From Cepaea nemoralis (taxonomy: Eukaryota > Mollusca > Gastropoda > Stylommatophora > Helicidae), in the NCBI GenBank assembly GCA_014155875.1, contig JACEFZ010006327.1, positions 1 to 64,000 of the forward strand: DNA of 64,000 nucleotides, read 5' to 3'. Below the pieces are notes generated by a model. It saw only the letters and a program-made list of their open reading frames with translations, was not told where the DNA came from and did no database searches. The number at the start of each line of letters is the position of its first letter. The stretch's first letter is position 1. This document shows, in pieces, positions 31,095-42,200 of the stretch. Made by a program: the position numbers and the translations under genes.

Positions 31095-33410
31095 TCTCAT
31101 CTCATCTCATCATGTTCCTCTTGTACCTTGCGGTGTCGAGGTGAAGTATAAACTTCGTGAGAGTGCCCGGTTATGGGCTTCGTATATCGACATTCCCATG
31201 GATTCTGTTATTCCCTCAGTCCAACGTTTACGTGGTCGGCCTCTTCCTCTGTTTCCATCTGGTCTGTACATCATTGCTTGTTGTGGCATGCTGTTGACTG
31301 GTAGCCTACTTGCATGGCCAAACCATTTGACTTGCTGCTTTCTAATAAAATCTAGAGCAGCTTTAACCCCTACTTTAGTCCTGATTTCTTCATTTCTGAT
31401 CTTATCTCTTCTTGATACGTTGAGTATTCTTCTCAGAAACCTCATTTCTGTTGTTGTGATTTTTCTTTTCTCTTTTTCTGTCATTGTCCAGGTTTGGCAT
31501 TGGTAGCAGAGAGTTGGTAGGAAGATTGTGTTGTAAAGTGCTTTCTTAGTAGTTATTGATACATGTTTGTTCTTTAGTATTGGTGCCATTTGTCCAATGA
31601 GTTGATTTGCCTTATTGCACCTATTTTCGATCTCGTCTTCTGATCTGCCATTTGATGATATTATACTTCCTAGGTACTTGAAGCTCTTTACTTGTTTCAA
31701 GGGATGTTCGTTTAGGTGAATTGTTGCTGTTTGTTCTTCTTTAGTTATAGTCATTACCTCTGTTTTGCTTGTGCTAATTTTCATGTTATGTTCCCTACAC
31801 ATTTCGTTTAGACTATTCATGTGGTCTTGTAATTCAGCTTCTGATTTTGCTATTAGTGCTTGGTCGTCCGCAAACAGGAGTTCTCTAATGGTTAGATTTG
31901 CAGATGGTTCTTCTTCTGTGTTCTCGTCATGCGGTATTCTTGCTGTCTCTGCTTGGCTGGTTTCTTTACATATGTTGTCTATATATGTTATGAACAAGAG
32001 AGGGGACAGGACACAACCTTGTCGTACTCCAGATCTAATGGTGAAGGGTTCTGAGTGTTCTCCAGTTGCTCTCACTATGCATTCACTGTTGTTGTATAAA
32101 CTTCTGCATAGGTTTGTTAGATGTGTACTCACTCCATATTGTTTAAGGATTTCCCACAGCTTGTTTCTATCTACCCTATCAAATGCCTTTTCTTGGTCGA
32201 CAAAGGCTAAGTAGAGTGTTTCATTGAATTCAATTGATTTTTCTATAAGTTGTCTAAGAGCAAAAATGGCGTCTGTGCATCCTTTGTTTTTCCTAAATCC
32301 AAGCTGCGTTTCGCTTAGCTGGGGTTCTAAAGTAGTTCGTAATCTTTTTTCAAGAATTTTGCAAAATATTTTCTCAGTATGACTCAACAGTGAAATGCCT
32401 CTGTATTGTGTGCAATCTCTTTTGCTGCCTTTGTTTTTCCAAATTGGGATAATTATGGCATTTCCCCAGTCTCGTGGTGTCTGTTGTTCTACCCAAACAT
32501 GGTTGAATAGTCTATGTAGCCAAGCTGTTCCTACTTCCCTTGCTGCTTTAATTAGTTCATTTGGTATTTCATCCTGTCCTGGTGATTTGTTTAATGGGGC
32601 TAATCTGATGGCTTCTATAATTTCTTCTTTTAGTATGTCTGGTTCTAGTTCCTCGGTGACATCTGTGTAGGTCTCTTGAATTCCTGTGACATCTGATGGG
32701 ATGTTGAGAAGTTGTTCGAAATACTGCTTCCATCTTATTAGGATCTGTTTTTGTTCACTTATTGGTTCTCCATTTTCGCTGTTAATTATTTCAGTTGGGT
32801 CAAAGGGTTCTCCTCTGGTCAGCATTGCACTTATCTTTTTGTAGAAGTTTCTGGTTGCCTCCTTGTAGTTTTTATTTAGGGTTTCTCCATACTCTTCCCA
32901 GTCTTTTTGTTTTTCCCTCTTTACTATTCTACTCACATGTCTTCTCGCTATTCTGTATTCTCTGTAATCACATTCCTGTTTGCTCTTCAACCACTTTTTA
33001 TATTTTTCCTTTTTTTCTTTTACCGCTTTCTTTACTTCTGCGTTCCACCAACTTGTTATTTTCTTTATCCGTGTTTTGCGTTTTTTCGTGGTTCCGCATG
33101 TTATTTTTGCAGTATTTAAAATGCTTGATTTGAATATCTCCCATTCTTCTTCCACTGTTTTTCTTTCCGTAGGTAATTTTACAAAGAGTTCAGTTAGTTC
33201 TTTCTCATAATTTTCCCTTACTGCCTCGTCTTTAAGGTTTTTTAAGTTTACTGATTCGCATGGCATGTATTTTCCTGCTCTTTGTCTTCTTCTTCTAATG
33301 GTTCTTATTGTGGCAACGACTGCTTTATGATCTGTGTTTATACTGAAATTGGGCACTGCTCTTGCATCTAATATATTTCTCTTTCTGTTATATATATATA
33401 TATATAATCT
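31095..33410 (-). mobile_element. LINE family D, 5'-truncated, with intact RT
   Basis: The minus-strand element ends, after the ORF stop, in GATGAGATGAGATGAGATATATATA, a short tandem 3' tail as in RTE-like LINEs. The 5' end is lost: only the last residues of the endonuclease domain (NFSINTDHKAVVATIR) remain, next to a (TA)n tract at 33389-33407. Fragments of the same family lie at 823, 33530 and 42620. Confidence 0.88.
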
Positions 33411-33431
33411 TGAACCGATGTCTTGTGACAT
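31110..33431 (-). CDS. LINE family D reverse transcriptase ORF, 773 codons, endonuclease mostly missing
   Basis: Uninterrupted frame. The first 16 codons come from the flanking TA repeat. Next is the endonuclease end TDHKAVVATIR, a long Lys/Glu-rich linker (a likely coiled coil), then RT: NKSPGQDEIP, QYRGISLLS, ETQLGFRKNKGCTDA, catalytic AFVDQEKAFDRV near 406, GVRQGCVLSPLLF, LLFADDQALIAKSEAEL near 519, ISTSKTEVM and YLGSIISSNG. The C-terminal region has QQVKWFGHASRLP near 704, a GRGRPRKRW basic stretch and ends TSTPQGTRGT. Without its endonuclease and promoter the copy is probably dead as a LINE, yet no stop has accumulated, so the insertion is recent. The annotated ATG is not native. Confidence 0.9.
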   Translation of the reverse strand: MSQDIGSRLYIYIYNRKRNILDARAVPNFSINTDHKAVVATIRTIRRRRQRAGKYMPCESVNLKNLKDEAVRENYEKELTELFVKLPTERKTVEEEWEIFKSSILNTAKITCGTTKKRKTRIKKITSWWNAEVKKAVKEKKEKYKKWLKSKQECDYREYRIARRHVSRIVKREKQKDWEEYGETLNKNYKEATRNFYKKISAMLTRGEPFDPTEIINSENGEPISEQKQILIRWKQYFEQLLNIPSDVTGIQETYTDVTEELEPDILKEEIIEAIRLAPLNKSPGQDEIPNELIKAAREVGTAWLHRLFNHVWVEQQTPRDWGNAIIIPIWKNKGSKRDCTQYRGISLLSHTEKIFCKILEKRLRTTLEPQLSETQLGFRKNKGCTDAIFALRQLIEKSIEFNETLYLAFVDQEKAFDRVDRNKLWEILKQYGVSTHLTNLCRSLYNNSECIVRATGEHSEPFTIRSGVRQGCVLSPLLFITYIDNICKETSQAETARIPHDENTEEEPSANLTIRELLFADDQALIAKSEAELQDHMNSLNEMCREHNMKISTSKTEVMTITKEEQTATIHLNEHPLKQVKSFKYLGSIISSNGRSEDEIENRCNKANQLIGQMAPILKNKHVSITTKKALYNTIFLPTLCYQCQTWTMTEKEKRKITTTEMRFLRRILNVSRRDKIRNEEIRTKVGVKAALDFIRKQQVKWFGHASRLPVNSMPQQAMMYRPDGNRGRGRPRKRWTEGITESMGMSIYEAHNRALSRSLYFTSTPQGTRGT

Positions 33432-33529
33432 AAAGTATTAATATTAACACTCCAACAAAAACGAACTGGTTGTAACGGAAATCAACAGAAATAACGTTAT
33501 CATCACATTAAACAAATGTTTTACTGAAT

Positions 33530-33745
33530 GTGAGCATTAGCCCGCACTTCAGTCCTGATTTCTTCATTTCTGATCTGATCTCTTCTTGATAAATTGAGTA
33601 TTCTTCTCAGGAATCTCATGTCTGTTGTTGTCATTTTTATTTTCTCTCTTTCTATCACTGTCCGGGTTCGGCATTGGTAACATAGAGTTGGTAGAAAGAG
33701 TGTGTTGTAAAGAGCTTTCTTAGTAGTTATTGATACATTATTTTG
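33530..33745 (-). pseudogene. LINE family D fragment
   Basis: Repeats part of the family D C-terminal region at high identity: NVSITTKKALYNTLFLPTLC, TTDMRFLRRILNLSRRDQI and RNEEIRTEV. It lies about 100 bp beyond the 5' end of the large family D copy in the same orientation, so it is a second truncated insertion or a local duplication. Confidence 0.85.
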
Positions 33746-33954
33746 CCCGGTGAAAATATCCATTTAAAATATATTTACATCACATGAAAACATTTTCTTC
33801 AAATTCAACATTACAAATATCTTTTTTTTTCTTTCTTATTATTAGTATCATAAATCCTACTATTAAGGCTCTTATAATACAAAAATAGTTCTTCATTTAA
33901 TTCGTGTGGATGTGCCTTACTTTTCTGAAAAAGGCTATTTAACCTTTGGAATTC

Positions 33955-34990
33955 ATGCACAATAGGGGTTGCAAAATGAAAATAAAGGTAGTTTCTTTGA
34001 TCTAGAAGCATTTCCTGTATAAGTCGTGATATAAGTCATGGCGATTCTTGTTCTAATCTCTTCAAGGCATCTCCCATCAGATGTTATGACTGTTCCGAGA
34101 TAATTGTACCGATTCACTTGTTGAAGAATATTCCCATTTACTTGTATATTACATTGTGGTACTTCGTTCTTTCTAGTGACGACCATAACCTGTGTCTTAT
34201 TACAATTTAATTCCAACCCCAGCTGCTCACTGTGGACAACAACCGCGTCTACTAATTGTTGCAGATCCTGTGCATTGTCTGCAATCAATACTGTATCATC
34301 TGCATATATAATGTTATTTATGTTTCGTCCTCCAATGCTGATTCCATTTATGTCTTCTACATTTCTGAAAATAGTTTCACTGTATATGGAAAAAATATCT
34401 GGAGACATTACACATCCCTGCCTAAGACCTCTCTTAATAGGTTGATATTGTCCCTCTGCATTGCCAATACATATGGCAGCTTGTTGTTTCCAATATATGT
34501 TTTTTATAAGTCTAATGTCTTTCCCATCAATTTGTTGATCTTCAAGCATCCTTATCATGTCGACAAGTCTCATTTTATCGAAAGCTTTTGTGTAGTCAAT
34601 AAAGCACAAATATAGATCTTTGTTAACTTCGTTCAATTACTGTTCTCAGTATTTACTGTGCCCTTGCCGTTTACAAACCCACATTGTTCTTCTCCTATTT
34701 CGGGTTGTATTTTCTTCCTAACTCTGTGTATGATAATTCTCAGCAGAATCTTCGTGATGTGGCTCATTATAATAATTGTTCGCTTTTTATCGCATTCCAC
34801 GGCTCCTGATTTCTTCGATATTGCAATAAATATAAAATTACATAATTCAGGAGGTATATCTCCAGTATCGTATTTTGCTTTCAGCAGTCTGGTGACTTAG
34901 TCTAATCCATATTCTTCTAAGGCATTGATCATTTCTATTGTAATGTTTTCTGTACCCAGGGTCTTGCCAGTTTTCATATGGTTGCGAAAT
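33955..34990 (-). pseudogene. LINE family A RT region, best-preserved catalytic core
   Basis: A 227-codon frame holds LYLCFIDYTKAFDKM (motif A), QIDGKDIRLIKNI, GLRQGCVMSPDIFSIY (motif B), IIYADDTVLIADNAQDL (catalytic YADD), LELNCNKTQVM and YNYLGTVITSDGR. Upstream, after a frame break and a deletion near 34640, come IFIAISKKSGAVECDKKRT, MSHITKILLRIIIHRVRKK and EEQCGFVNGKG. The C-terminal tail is missing: coding similarity ends soon after EEIRTRIAM. RT motifs are intact but the copy is broken on both sides. Confidence 0.9.
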
Positions 34991-35071
34991 AGACGGTGGG
35001 ATGTTTCCATCCAGTCTAAAACAGGAGAGAGAAAAATAGATTCTAGACGGTCTAGCGTCTAGACAGTTTTG

Positions 35072-35100
35072 TGACGTCATTTATACACAGTATAAAAAAA
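35072..35100 (+). promoter_or_regulatory. CRE-like palindrome followed by a TATA-like box
   Basis: TGACGTCA (35072-35079) is followed 12 bp later by TATAAAAAAA (35091-35100). The spacing fits a pol II core promoter with an upstream CRE, and a start would be expected near 35122. No ORF follows, and TCTAGACGG/CGTCTAGAC palindromes sit just upstream. It could be the promoter part of an unrecognised element, or chance. Confidence 0.22.
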
Positions 35101-35875
35101 CAGTGAGGTAAACAACTTTGGGTTAGTCGACCAAAAGTTGTCAAGCGCTACGGACCTGTGCAATATTCATAGTTGTTTTTAGAGAGAGACTATAGTGTCT
35201 ATTGTTGATGTATATCGGCGGAAATCGATCCAGTCTGTGATTTCATAGTCTCCATCTACAACAGGAATAACTATATGGTATTCTATTAAACATATCTAGC
35301 TTAGATTATTCTTAGGAAAAGAGTGCAGTACTGTGCGGTGATAGAACTATCACGATGTTCTTGATGATAAGTGCGTGATATAGTCGTTGTCTAGGTAACG
35401 ATGCTCCTGGTGTGTCAATTGAGCTATCTAACTGTCTTGCAATATAACTCACACCCGCAGTGCACATTCACCAGTCATTAAACAAGATTGAGTTGGCGCA
35501 CATAATCCTTTATTGCAGAAAGAACACGGACAAACGGAACACAACTCTATATCCAGAAACAATATAATCCATAGAATATAAATATCCTCCTCACAACTTA
35601 ACCCGCACACATCACTGACATTCTCACGGCCTGCTTCATATCAAATACCCTAAGACAGGTAATCCAGCTACTATCCACGGCTGGATCTCACACAATACAC
35701 CCACACACTGGGTCTAGCCTCCGCCAACTATTCAACCCACTCTGGGTTCAGGCCTCCATTAACCATCCAAACCCCCACTAGGTTTGTAGGCCTACCTTGA
35801 CAACTGGGAAAACAACACAGCCAAAACTCTGACCAGCAGTCAGTCTAAGCTCCCACGTATTCGCCCACCGATCCA
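35101..35875. other. Unassigned stretch before the 420-bp duplication
   Basis: It becomes C-rich from about 35630. An AATAAA lies on the minus strand near 35503. No coding potential is seen. It may belong to one unrecognised element together with the duplicated segment that follows. Confidence 0.4.
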
Positions 35876-36295
35876 CTCGGCGCCAAAACATCAACTGTCT
35901 ACAGCGACCCCACTCTCAGTCGGTCCCAGCTTCAACTCCCCTGTCAATGTTTTTCCAGTCTGTTAACCCTACTGTGTAGCCCCTCCCTGGGCTCCCCACA
36001 ACATTACACCCCAGCCTAAAACTGTCTCTCCCCCATCCACCCTGGGGGTCTCTACTCACCCTCACCATTATTTCTCATGGCTGGTTTTTTTTTTTTCGTA
36101 GTCTCGCTTCAGGGGTCACTTACCTCAATGTCAATGACCCCAGGCATGTGTCAAGAACGTATTATAAGAGAGTCGGCAACAGTAGCCTATCGCTTAGCTT
36201 AAACTAGCTAGTGTGAGATATCATTTAACTCAGTGAGTTAAGGACAATGTAGTGGGATAATATTTAGAGAGATTGAGGATGGTTGGGGGGGGGGG
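35876..36295 (+). repeat. 420-bp tandem duplication, first copy
   Basis: Starts CTCGGCGCCAAAACATC and ends in a G homopolymer. It contains an inverted pair GGGGTCA...TGACCCC (about 36114-36153). It matches the next 419 bp with only a few differences, including a poly-T length change. No ORF. Confidence 0.97.
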
Positions 36296-36714
36296 CTCGG
36301 CGCCAAAACATCAACTGTCTACAGCGACCCCACTCTCAGTCGGTCCCAGCTTCAACTCCCCTGTCAATGTTTTTCCAGTCTGTTAACCCTACTGTGTAGC
36401 CCCTCCCTGGGCTCCCCACAACATTACACCCCAGCCTAAAACTGTCTCTCCCCCATCCACCCTGCTGGTCTCTACTCACCCTCACCATTATTTCTCATGG
36501 CTGGTTGTTTTTTTTCGTAGTCTCGCTACTGGGGTCACTTACCTCAATGTCAATGACCCCAGGCATGTGTCAAGAACGTATTATAAGAGCGTCGGCAACA
36601 GTAGCCTATCGCTTAGCTTAAACTAGCTAGTGTGAGATATCATTTAACTCAGTGAGTTAAGGACAATGTAGTGGGATAATATTTAGAGAGATTGAGGATG
36701 GTTGGGGGGGGGGG
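36296..36714 (+). repeat. 420-bp tandem duplication, second copy
   Basis: Head-to-tail with the first copy. Differences include CTGGGGGTC against CTGCTGGTC, GCTTCAGGGG against GCTACTGGGG and AGAGAG against AGAGCG. It ends in its own G run (about 36703-36714), so the G run marks both the junction and the distal end. Confidence 0.97.
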
Positions 36715-37709
36715 GGATTGAGGGAATGTGAAAAGGTAGGATCTTCCAGTAGGGCATCTGCTGGGTTTCTACCCGTTTCCTTTAGTCTTTCCTTGTCTTA
36801 CCATGGCTCAGACCGAAGTGATGAGCTCCTCGGCCTTATGACAGAGTTTGGTTCTTTGTTATTTTTCCTGAGTGCGGCCGGTGGCCTTCACTCACATAAT
36901 AAAGGTCAGAATCGGGTTGCTCTCACCAGGTGTGTTCTCTATTCAAAAGGTTCCACTCGATTGTTCCACGTTATTCTACCAAGAAGCTAGCAACAAAGTC
37001 ATAGAAAGTGATGGCTCGAGTATAGAAGTCAGAGTTTACTGAGAGGCTTTTGCATTGGGCTCATAACCCAGATGGTCTTCAGGAACCTGGTCTCTGCTGA
37101 GCAGGTCATGATGAATATACGTGTGTTTTCTTAAGTGATAGTTTACATCACCGTAAATTCAGGACACTGTAAATAACACCTGTACCAGGAACACTAGTAG
37201 ATATAACTCCTGGAACAGTAATATTGTGTGTTAACATTGGGAAAATCTTACAAAAAGTGACATACGGACATTTAGGTTTTCCAAAGTGACAATAACAATA
37301 TCTGTAGTATTCTCTGATCACAGAACATTTAATGAACAGAGTAGTTACACTGTGTGTGATAGATAGATGATCAACATTGGACTGTTTCCACTATTGAAGA
37401 CCAAGCATTCGGAGTGTTCACGAGCTATCTGAAGAAGTCGACACTTGGCCTGAGAGACACATCACTTGGGTGAGATTTTCTGTCCTTGATATGGTGTTGT
37501 GGTGTGGCCAGTACGATGATGAAGCAGACTGTGCTCCTTGGCTGTTCGGTCTGATTCTGCATACACACTAGATTATACGACAGACATTCTACTCATACAC
37601 TTTGCACATACATGACACTTTCTCTATTAAACTAAATTGTTGTTTTGTTATAGCCAGTGTTGTTTAGTGTGTGTTTGGAAAAGAATAAGAGGGGGCTTGA
37701 TACAGTATT

Positions 37710-37710
<1 letters not shown>
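36715..37710. other. Unassigned stretch
   Basis: The 90-codon plus frame at 36718-36990 has no recognisable motif. No tandem or dispersed repeat was seen. Confidence 0.45.
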
Positions 37711-37781
<71 letters not shown>

Positions 37782-37800
37782 GGAGGGAGGGAGGGAGGGA
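37711..37800 (+). repeat. (GA)n then (GGGA)n microsatellite
   Basis: About 34 GA units (37711-37778) followed by five GGGA units. Sharp boundaries on both sides. Confidence 0.98.
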
Positions 37801-37904
37801 TCCAGGGACCGACAGGGTTTTGTTTACAGAAATCAAGAAGATCCTCAAGATAGTGATATGGGGTTAAAAGGATGTCGATGTTGTTTCCTCTAACCCCAGG
37901 GACG

Positions 37905-39275
37905 ACATATATTATAAAAGAAAATACGACAATGGTTAAGTGCATTCTGAACTTCCATCTTCAAAATTGATGGTCCTCCATTATTATTCCGATGATCATA
38001 TTGTTCTTCTCTTGTATCATCATAAAGGTCTTTCACATAATCTGACCTCGCATGTAAAATCTGATCTTTTTCTATTATGATTTTGCCTTCTTTGGTGTTT
38101 AGGCAACCCTTTGATGTGTGTGTTCGTTTGTTAGTGATGCCATAAATTCTTTTGTGCATTAATTTGGTATTCCGGGTGTTGTGTTGGTTTTCTATTTCCT
38201 TGCAATTTTTCTCAAGCCATGTTTCTTTTGCCTCTTTGCATAGCTTCCTAAATTTCCTGTGAATCTCTTCATATGTTTCCTTGTTATGTGTGTTATATCT
38301 TCTTACTACCATGAGTGTTAATATGTCTTCCATCATCCATTTCTTGCGTTCTATTATCTTTATTTTTGGGATGGTTGTTTCTGCATCTTGGTTTACTGAT
38401 TTCTTTAATATTTCCCATTGGTCGCTGACGTTTTGAAATAATATTTACATATCGGACAACGCATCGAATTTATTCTTTACCTCTGCGTTGAATTTATCTT
38501 TAATTTCCTCACTCTTCTGTGTCTGTAGATCAAATTGTGTGCGTCTTGGTGAATATTTGACTTTCTTTAATTGTATATGTAAATTGCTTAAGATTAATCT
38601 ATGGTCGCTGTAGCAGTCTGCGCTTGGTATAGTTTTTTGCAACTTTTAAGGCATTTCGAAATCTTCTGTTGATGAGAATGTAATCAGTTTGATTTCTGAT
38701 CTTATGATCAGGACTCCTCCATGTTCATAATCTCCTTGGGTGCTGTTGATACCAGGTGTTTCCAATAATCGAATCCTGCTCTTTTGCCCACTGTACAAGT
38801 CTGCATCCTCTTTCATTATGTTCCTCTAGTCCAGTGGTTCTCAACCTTTTTTGGTCCGTTCCCCCCTTCACCATATTTTTAGGACGTCATTCCCCCCTCA
38901 CCATGTTTTTAGGACATCATCCCCCCCCCCCTTTACCATATTTGTAGAACGTCATCCCCCCCCCCCCCCTTTTTTGTATTTCCTCCCTAAAAATTTCGGA
39001 TCTACTTACGTTATAAAATGAATTTTAGAAGGGTGATGCGTACAGAAGCGTAAAGTATGAAAGGAAAAACAAGATCAAGTAATCGGTTCTTGTATTAACG
39101 CGATCTTGAAATAGAAATAATCTTCATCCCCCCCCCCCTGGAAACCCCAAAATTCCCCCCTGGGGGGAATTCCCCACCGGTTGAGAACCACTGGTCTAGT
39201 CGATGTAATGCGTCATTAAAAATACCCTTAACCGTTGTTTTCCAAGAGGTATCCTTCCCATTCCATACACCTAGC
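37905..39275 (-). pseudogene. LINE family A endonuclease end and linker, interrupted by a hAT MITE
   Basis: Minus strand, 5' to 3': GKDTSWKTTV near 39260, then (after the MITE) HNERGCRLVQWAKEQ, GNTWYQQHPRRL, KIRNQTDYILINRRFRNA and SADCYSDHRLILSNL, the end of the AP endonuclease. A linker follows with ILTLMVVRR, YEEIHRKFRKLCKEAKETWL and NTKLMHKRIYGIT. The first part closely matches the family A endonuclease at 46070-46620 and 48580-48840. The RT domain is absent here, and frames shift several times. Confidence 0.85.
38832..39193. mobile_element. Non-autonomous hAT element (MITE), 362 bp
   Basis: Terminal inverted repeats CAGTGGTTCTCAACC and GGTTGAGAACCACTG. It is flanked by CTCTAGTC (38824-38831) and GTCTAGTC (39194-39201), an 8-bp target duplication with one mismatch, the length expected for hAT. 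The interior has C homopolymers and repeated CATTCCCCC/TTAGGACRTCAT motifs, and no ORF. It sits inside a family A endonuclease gene. A hAT transposase would be needed in trans; the relic at 14-16 kb has related but different ends. Confidence 0.9.
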
Positions 39276-40600
39276 GGTGCATGTCTTCAGTGTATGTCAT
39301 TCAACACCTGCTACTCGTCAACTTGTGTTCCCTGGTGTAATTAAATGAGCTGTGACGGTGGTGGCATGGGGAAATACCATCAGCAGAGTTTATCCAGAAC
39401 ATCACGGACGAATATATGTGGAGAGGATCGGTAAAATTGTACATTAGCATGGTAATCCCTGGTACAATAACGTGTGATTCAGTGTTCCAAGAACCCCACG
39501 AAGAGGAACCTGCCGTTTGTATAGGGCAGTTGCAATCTAGCTCACGATCTAGATGCAGACCTACACTATATAAAACCGTAGCTATCAACACCCCGTAGTT
39601 ACCTCTATTGTTTGCTCACTCTAGATACACAATTGCCATCATAGGCTGCTTTTTCCCTAAGCCTCAATATACATTATACAGTGTTGAGCAGACTAAGGTA
39701 GGGGTAAGACACAGTTGCGTTTTGTCACCTAATTCCCGTATTAGAAAGAAAACTAAGGAGAATCACGTTAACTGTTTGGCGTCTGAGAATCATTACAACT
39801 GAATACCTCAAACGGCGGCTTGTCTCTACAAGGATCAAACATTATTGCTGCGTGAAGGAAAATATTGGCGACTGCCCCAGTCCACTCGGGCATCAAAGAA
39901 GGACATCGATATCACATGTTTCTTTGCACCATTAAACATAACCACGATCGTATTTGATATTATTATTATTAGGCACACTCATATGTGCCAGCCAAAAATA
40001 ATTAAAGCACGAATCACAACCTAATGTACTTAAAAAGGATATTACAATGGATATACCATCCCGTAGGTAGATTGCACTTCGTTTGAAATATTATCTACCA
40101 GGAAGATTACATGCTGGAAATCTAAGATATCGTAATAACTTAAAAATATGTTAGAAGCTATTGATGCATAGGGCAATATGTTTCCTTAGAGATCATGAGA
40201 CATTTACTTCAAACTAACTATATGATTTATATAGCCTTTATTTATACTACAATAAATTATGTATCTTGTCTCCCTTGTTACTTAAAAACACCATTTTTAT
40301 TTATGCCCCTTGACACAATAATGTCGTATTATACGGGTGTCTACAATTTTACACATAAAACATTGCAATGGTCCAAACGAGTTGCAATATTTATGCCACA
40401 ATGAGGAAAGCGGGTTGAACACAGTACACTAGAGGTGACTAGTGAAGATTACTGCACAGTATTTAAACTATGTACTTTATGCTTGTGTTTCCTGCGTCTG
40501 ACTTTCTCCAACTGCATGCTGCATGGATGGTGGTCAGTGACTTGGTGTCTAAGGATAACACATGATAAGATACCATGCTGATAATTGTGGACCGCCATGT
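39276..40600 (-). repeat. Module R1, reverse orientation
   Basis: The reverse complement aligns with 24626-25720 and 52400-53680: CTTCGTGGGGTTCTTG with ACCATGCTAATGTACA near 39450-39500, ATTGCAACTGCCCTATAC near 39520, GTGCCAGCCAAAAATAAT near 39985, CAAGGGAGACAAG near 40270 and CACTGACCACCATCC near 40530. As in the plus-strand copies it lies directly 3' of a family A C-terminus. Confidence 0.75.
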
Positions 40601-41330
40601 TTCGCCATCTCATAGAACAACAGAGTCGTGAATCAGCGTTGTATTTTTAGCTCGACCATGCCATTTGGCCAAGAAATATAGATATTAACCTCTCTGACTT
40701 CCGCTTGTTCTTCCTTTCAAACTTGCCAGTTGTAACCAAGTTTATTAGTTTATTTCTGTGTTTAGCATACCCCAAATCTGTATTAGCGACTTCCAATTTC
40801 TCTAATTAGTTTACGGATTTCTTGTATTTCTTTCAGGGTTTGCTCATTGGTTGTTATGTCTTTCCAAGGCATTCTTTGTCTTTTCCCCATAAACCAGATG
40901 TTCCTTACCATTAGAATTTTTTTTTTTCAGCTTGTGTGTTGAATATCATCTTTTCACAGCCAGAAAATAAGTAGAGGTTCTGTGTAGCAACTCAGGAATC
41001 TGTTTCTCGTTGCAATTTTCATTAGTGTATTTGTGTGTTTTCAATCTTGCATAAGACTGCCATTGTCATGGTTATTATTGTTCAAATCTCTTCAAGGCAA
41101 ATTCCATAAGATAGTGTACCTGTCCCGAGATAGCTGTGCCGATTCACTTATGTCAGCATATTACTATTTTGTCATATATTACAATGAAACTAATGTAATA
41201 TATGTCTTCTTACAATGTAATTCTAACTCTAGTTGTTCACTGCACAATAACCGTATCTACTGAATGTTGCAGATTATGTTCGTTGACTGGTGTCACTACA
41301 ATATACGATGTATATCTAAATTATATAATG
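40590..41330 (-). pseudogene. LINE family A C-terminal region, heavily decayed
   Basis: Minus-strand pieces follow the family A order: a YADD-to-LELNC region near 41180-41300 (compare 34176-34330), ESAQLSRD near 41130, MVRNIWFMGKRQRMPW near 40900, TTNEQTLKEIQEIRKLIREI near 40830 and the GMVELK...HDS tail near 40640. An oligo-A insertion and many stops are present. Confidence 0.75.
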
Positions 41331-41369
41331 TATGTCAACCAACCTACATTTCTTCTCATTTCTTCTAAA

Positions 41370-41600
41370 TTTATAATAATGTTTTCTCCTTTCCTCCATC
41401 CTTCCCCCACCGATGACATGCCCAAAGAATGTAGATTGTCTGCTACTAATAAGAGTAAATAGTTCTCTATGTGAGCTCACCTCTTTCAAGATATCTTCAT
41501 GACTCTTTCTAACCGCCCAATGCACCCTCATCACGTTTCTACAAACAAACACAAATGGAAAGCACCACATTTTCGCATCTTTAGCATAATTCATCATGTT
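41370..41600 (-). pseudogene. LINE C-terminal fragment of another family (F)
   Basis: The minus frame reads WAVRKSHEDILKEV, HRELFTLISSRQSTFFGHV, then a basic MEERRKHYYKF stretch. The layout (short helix, FGHV, basic tail) is that of the region after RT in APE-type LINEs, but the residues differ from families A to E. It borders the family A relic on its 5' side. Confidence 0.5.
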
Positions 41601-41909
41601 TCGGCTAGACTCGGTTTAGTATGACAAGAATGACATTATATTTCTGTTTTAACGGTTTTCCTCACACCGATTGGCAAAGATATTGTGGAGAACATACTCT
41701 CCATTTTGTGAAATGTTGCTTCAATTCTGGCTATTTTACACTTTTTACACTTGTATAGCACCATCATAATTGAATACACTGACTTGTTTCAGGTTGGCTT
41801 CATTAACTTTGGAGTTACATTTGACAAAACATGCTGTTTTCCTTTATAATTAATATTACTTTGTGTATTTGTTTGTGTTAGTTAGACTAATTCATCTCCA
41901 GATTAGTGT

Positions 41910-42200
41910 AATCTGAAATCACGGGAACAGGTGTTGGGTGGAATTGGGAAGTTAGTTGTTCATAATAGTCTCAAGTGTTACACCGATAGGCAAAGAACCT
42001 CATTACAGAGGCAGTGGCTTTGCTCACTCACCAGTATAGTCACTATCAAATAGGAAAGCAATAGCAAACTACCTTCTTTTAAGAAAATTATAACACATGT
42101 ATGAAATAAATGTGTTCAACAAGAACGACGTCAAGGATAGTTCAAGACATGCAATCAAGAGATACAAACAAAATATACGTTTCAGCAGTAAGGGAGAGAA
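41910..42200 (+). repeat. LINE family A 5' leader fragment
   Basis: Matches 45840-46060, the leader just before a family A endonuclease: GTTGTTCATAATAGTCTCAAG, GCAGTGGCTTTGCTCACTCA-like sequence, and GAAAGCAATAGCAAACTACC followed by TTCTTTTAAG. Here the leader is not followed by coding sequence. Confidence 0.75.

Noticed and set aside
35876..36714. LTR pair of a retrotransposon
   Set aside because: The two copies are directly adjacent with no internal region, no clear TG...CA ends and no primer-binding site that I can see.
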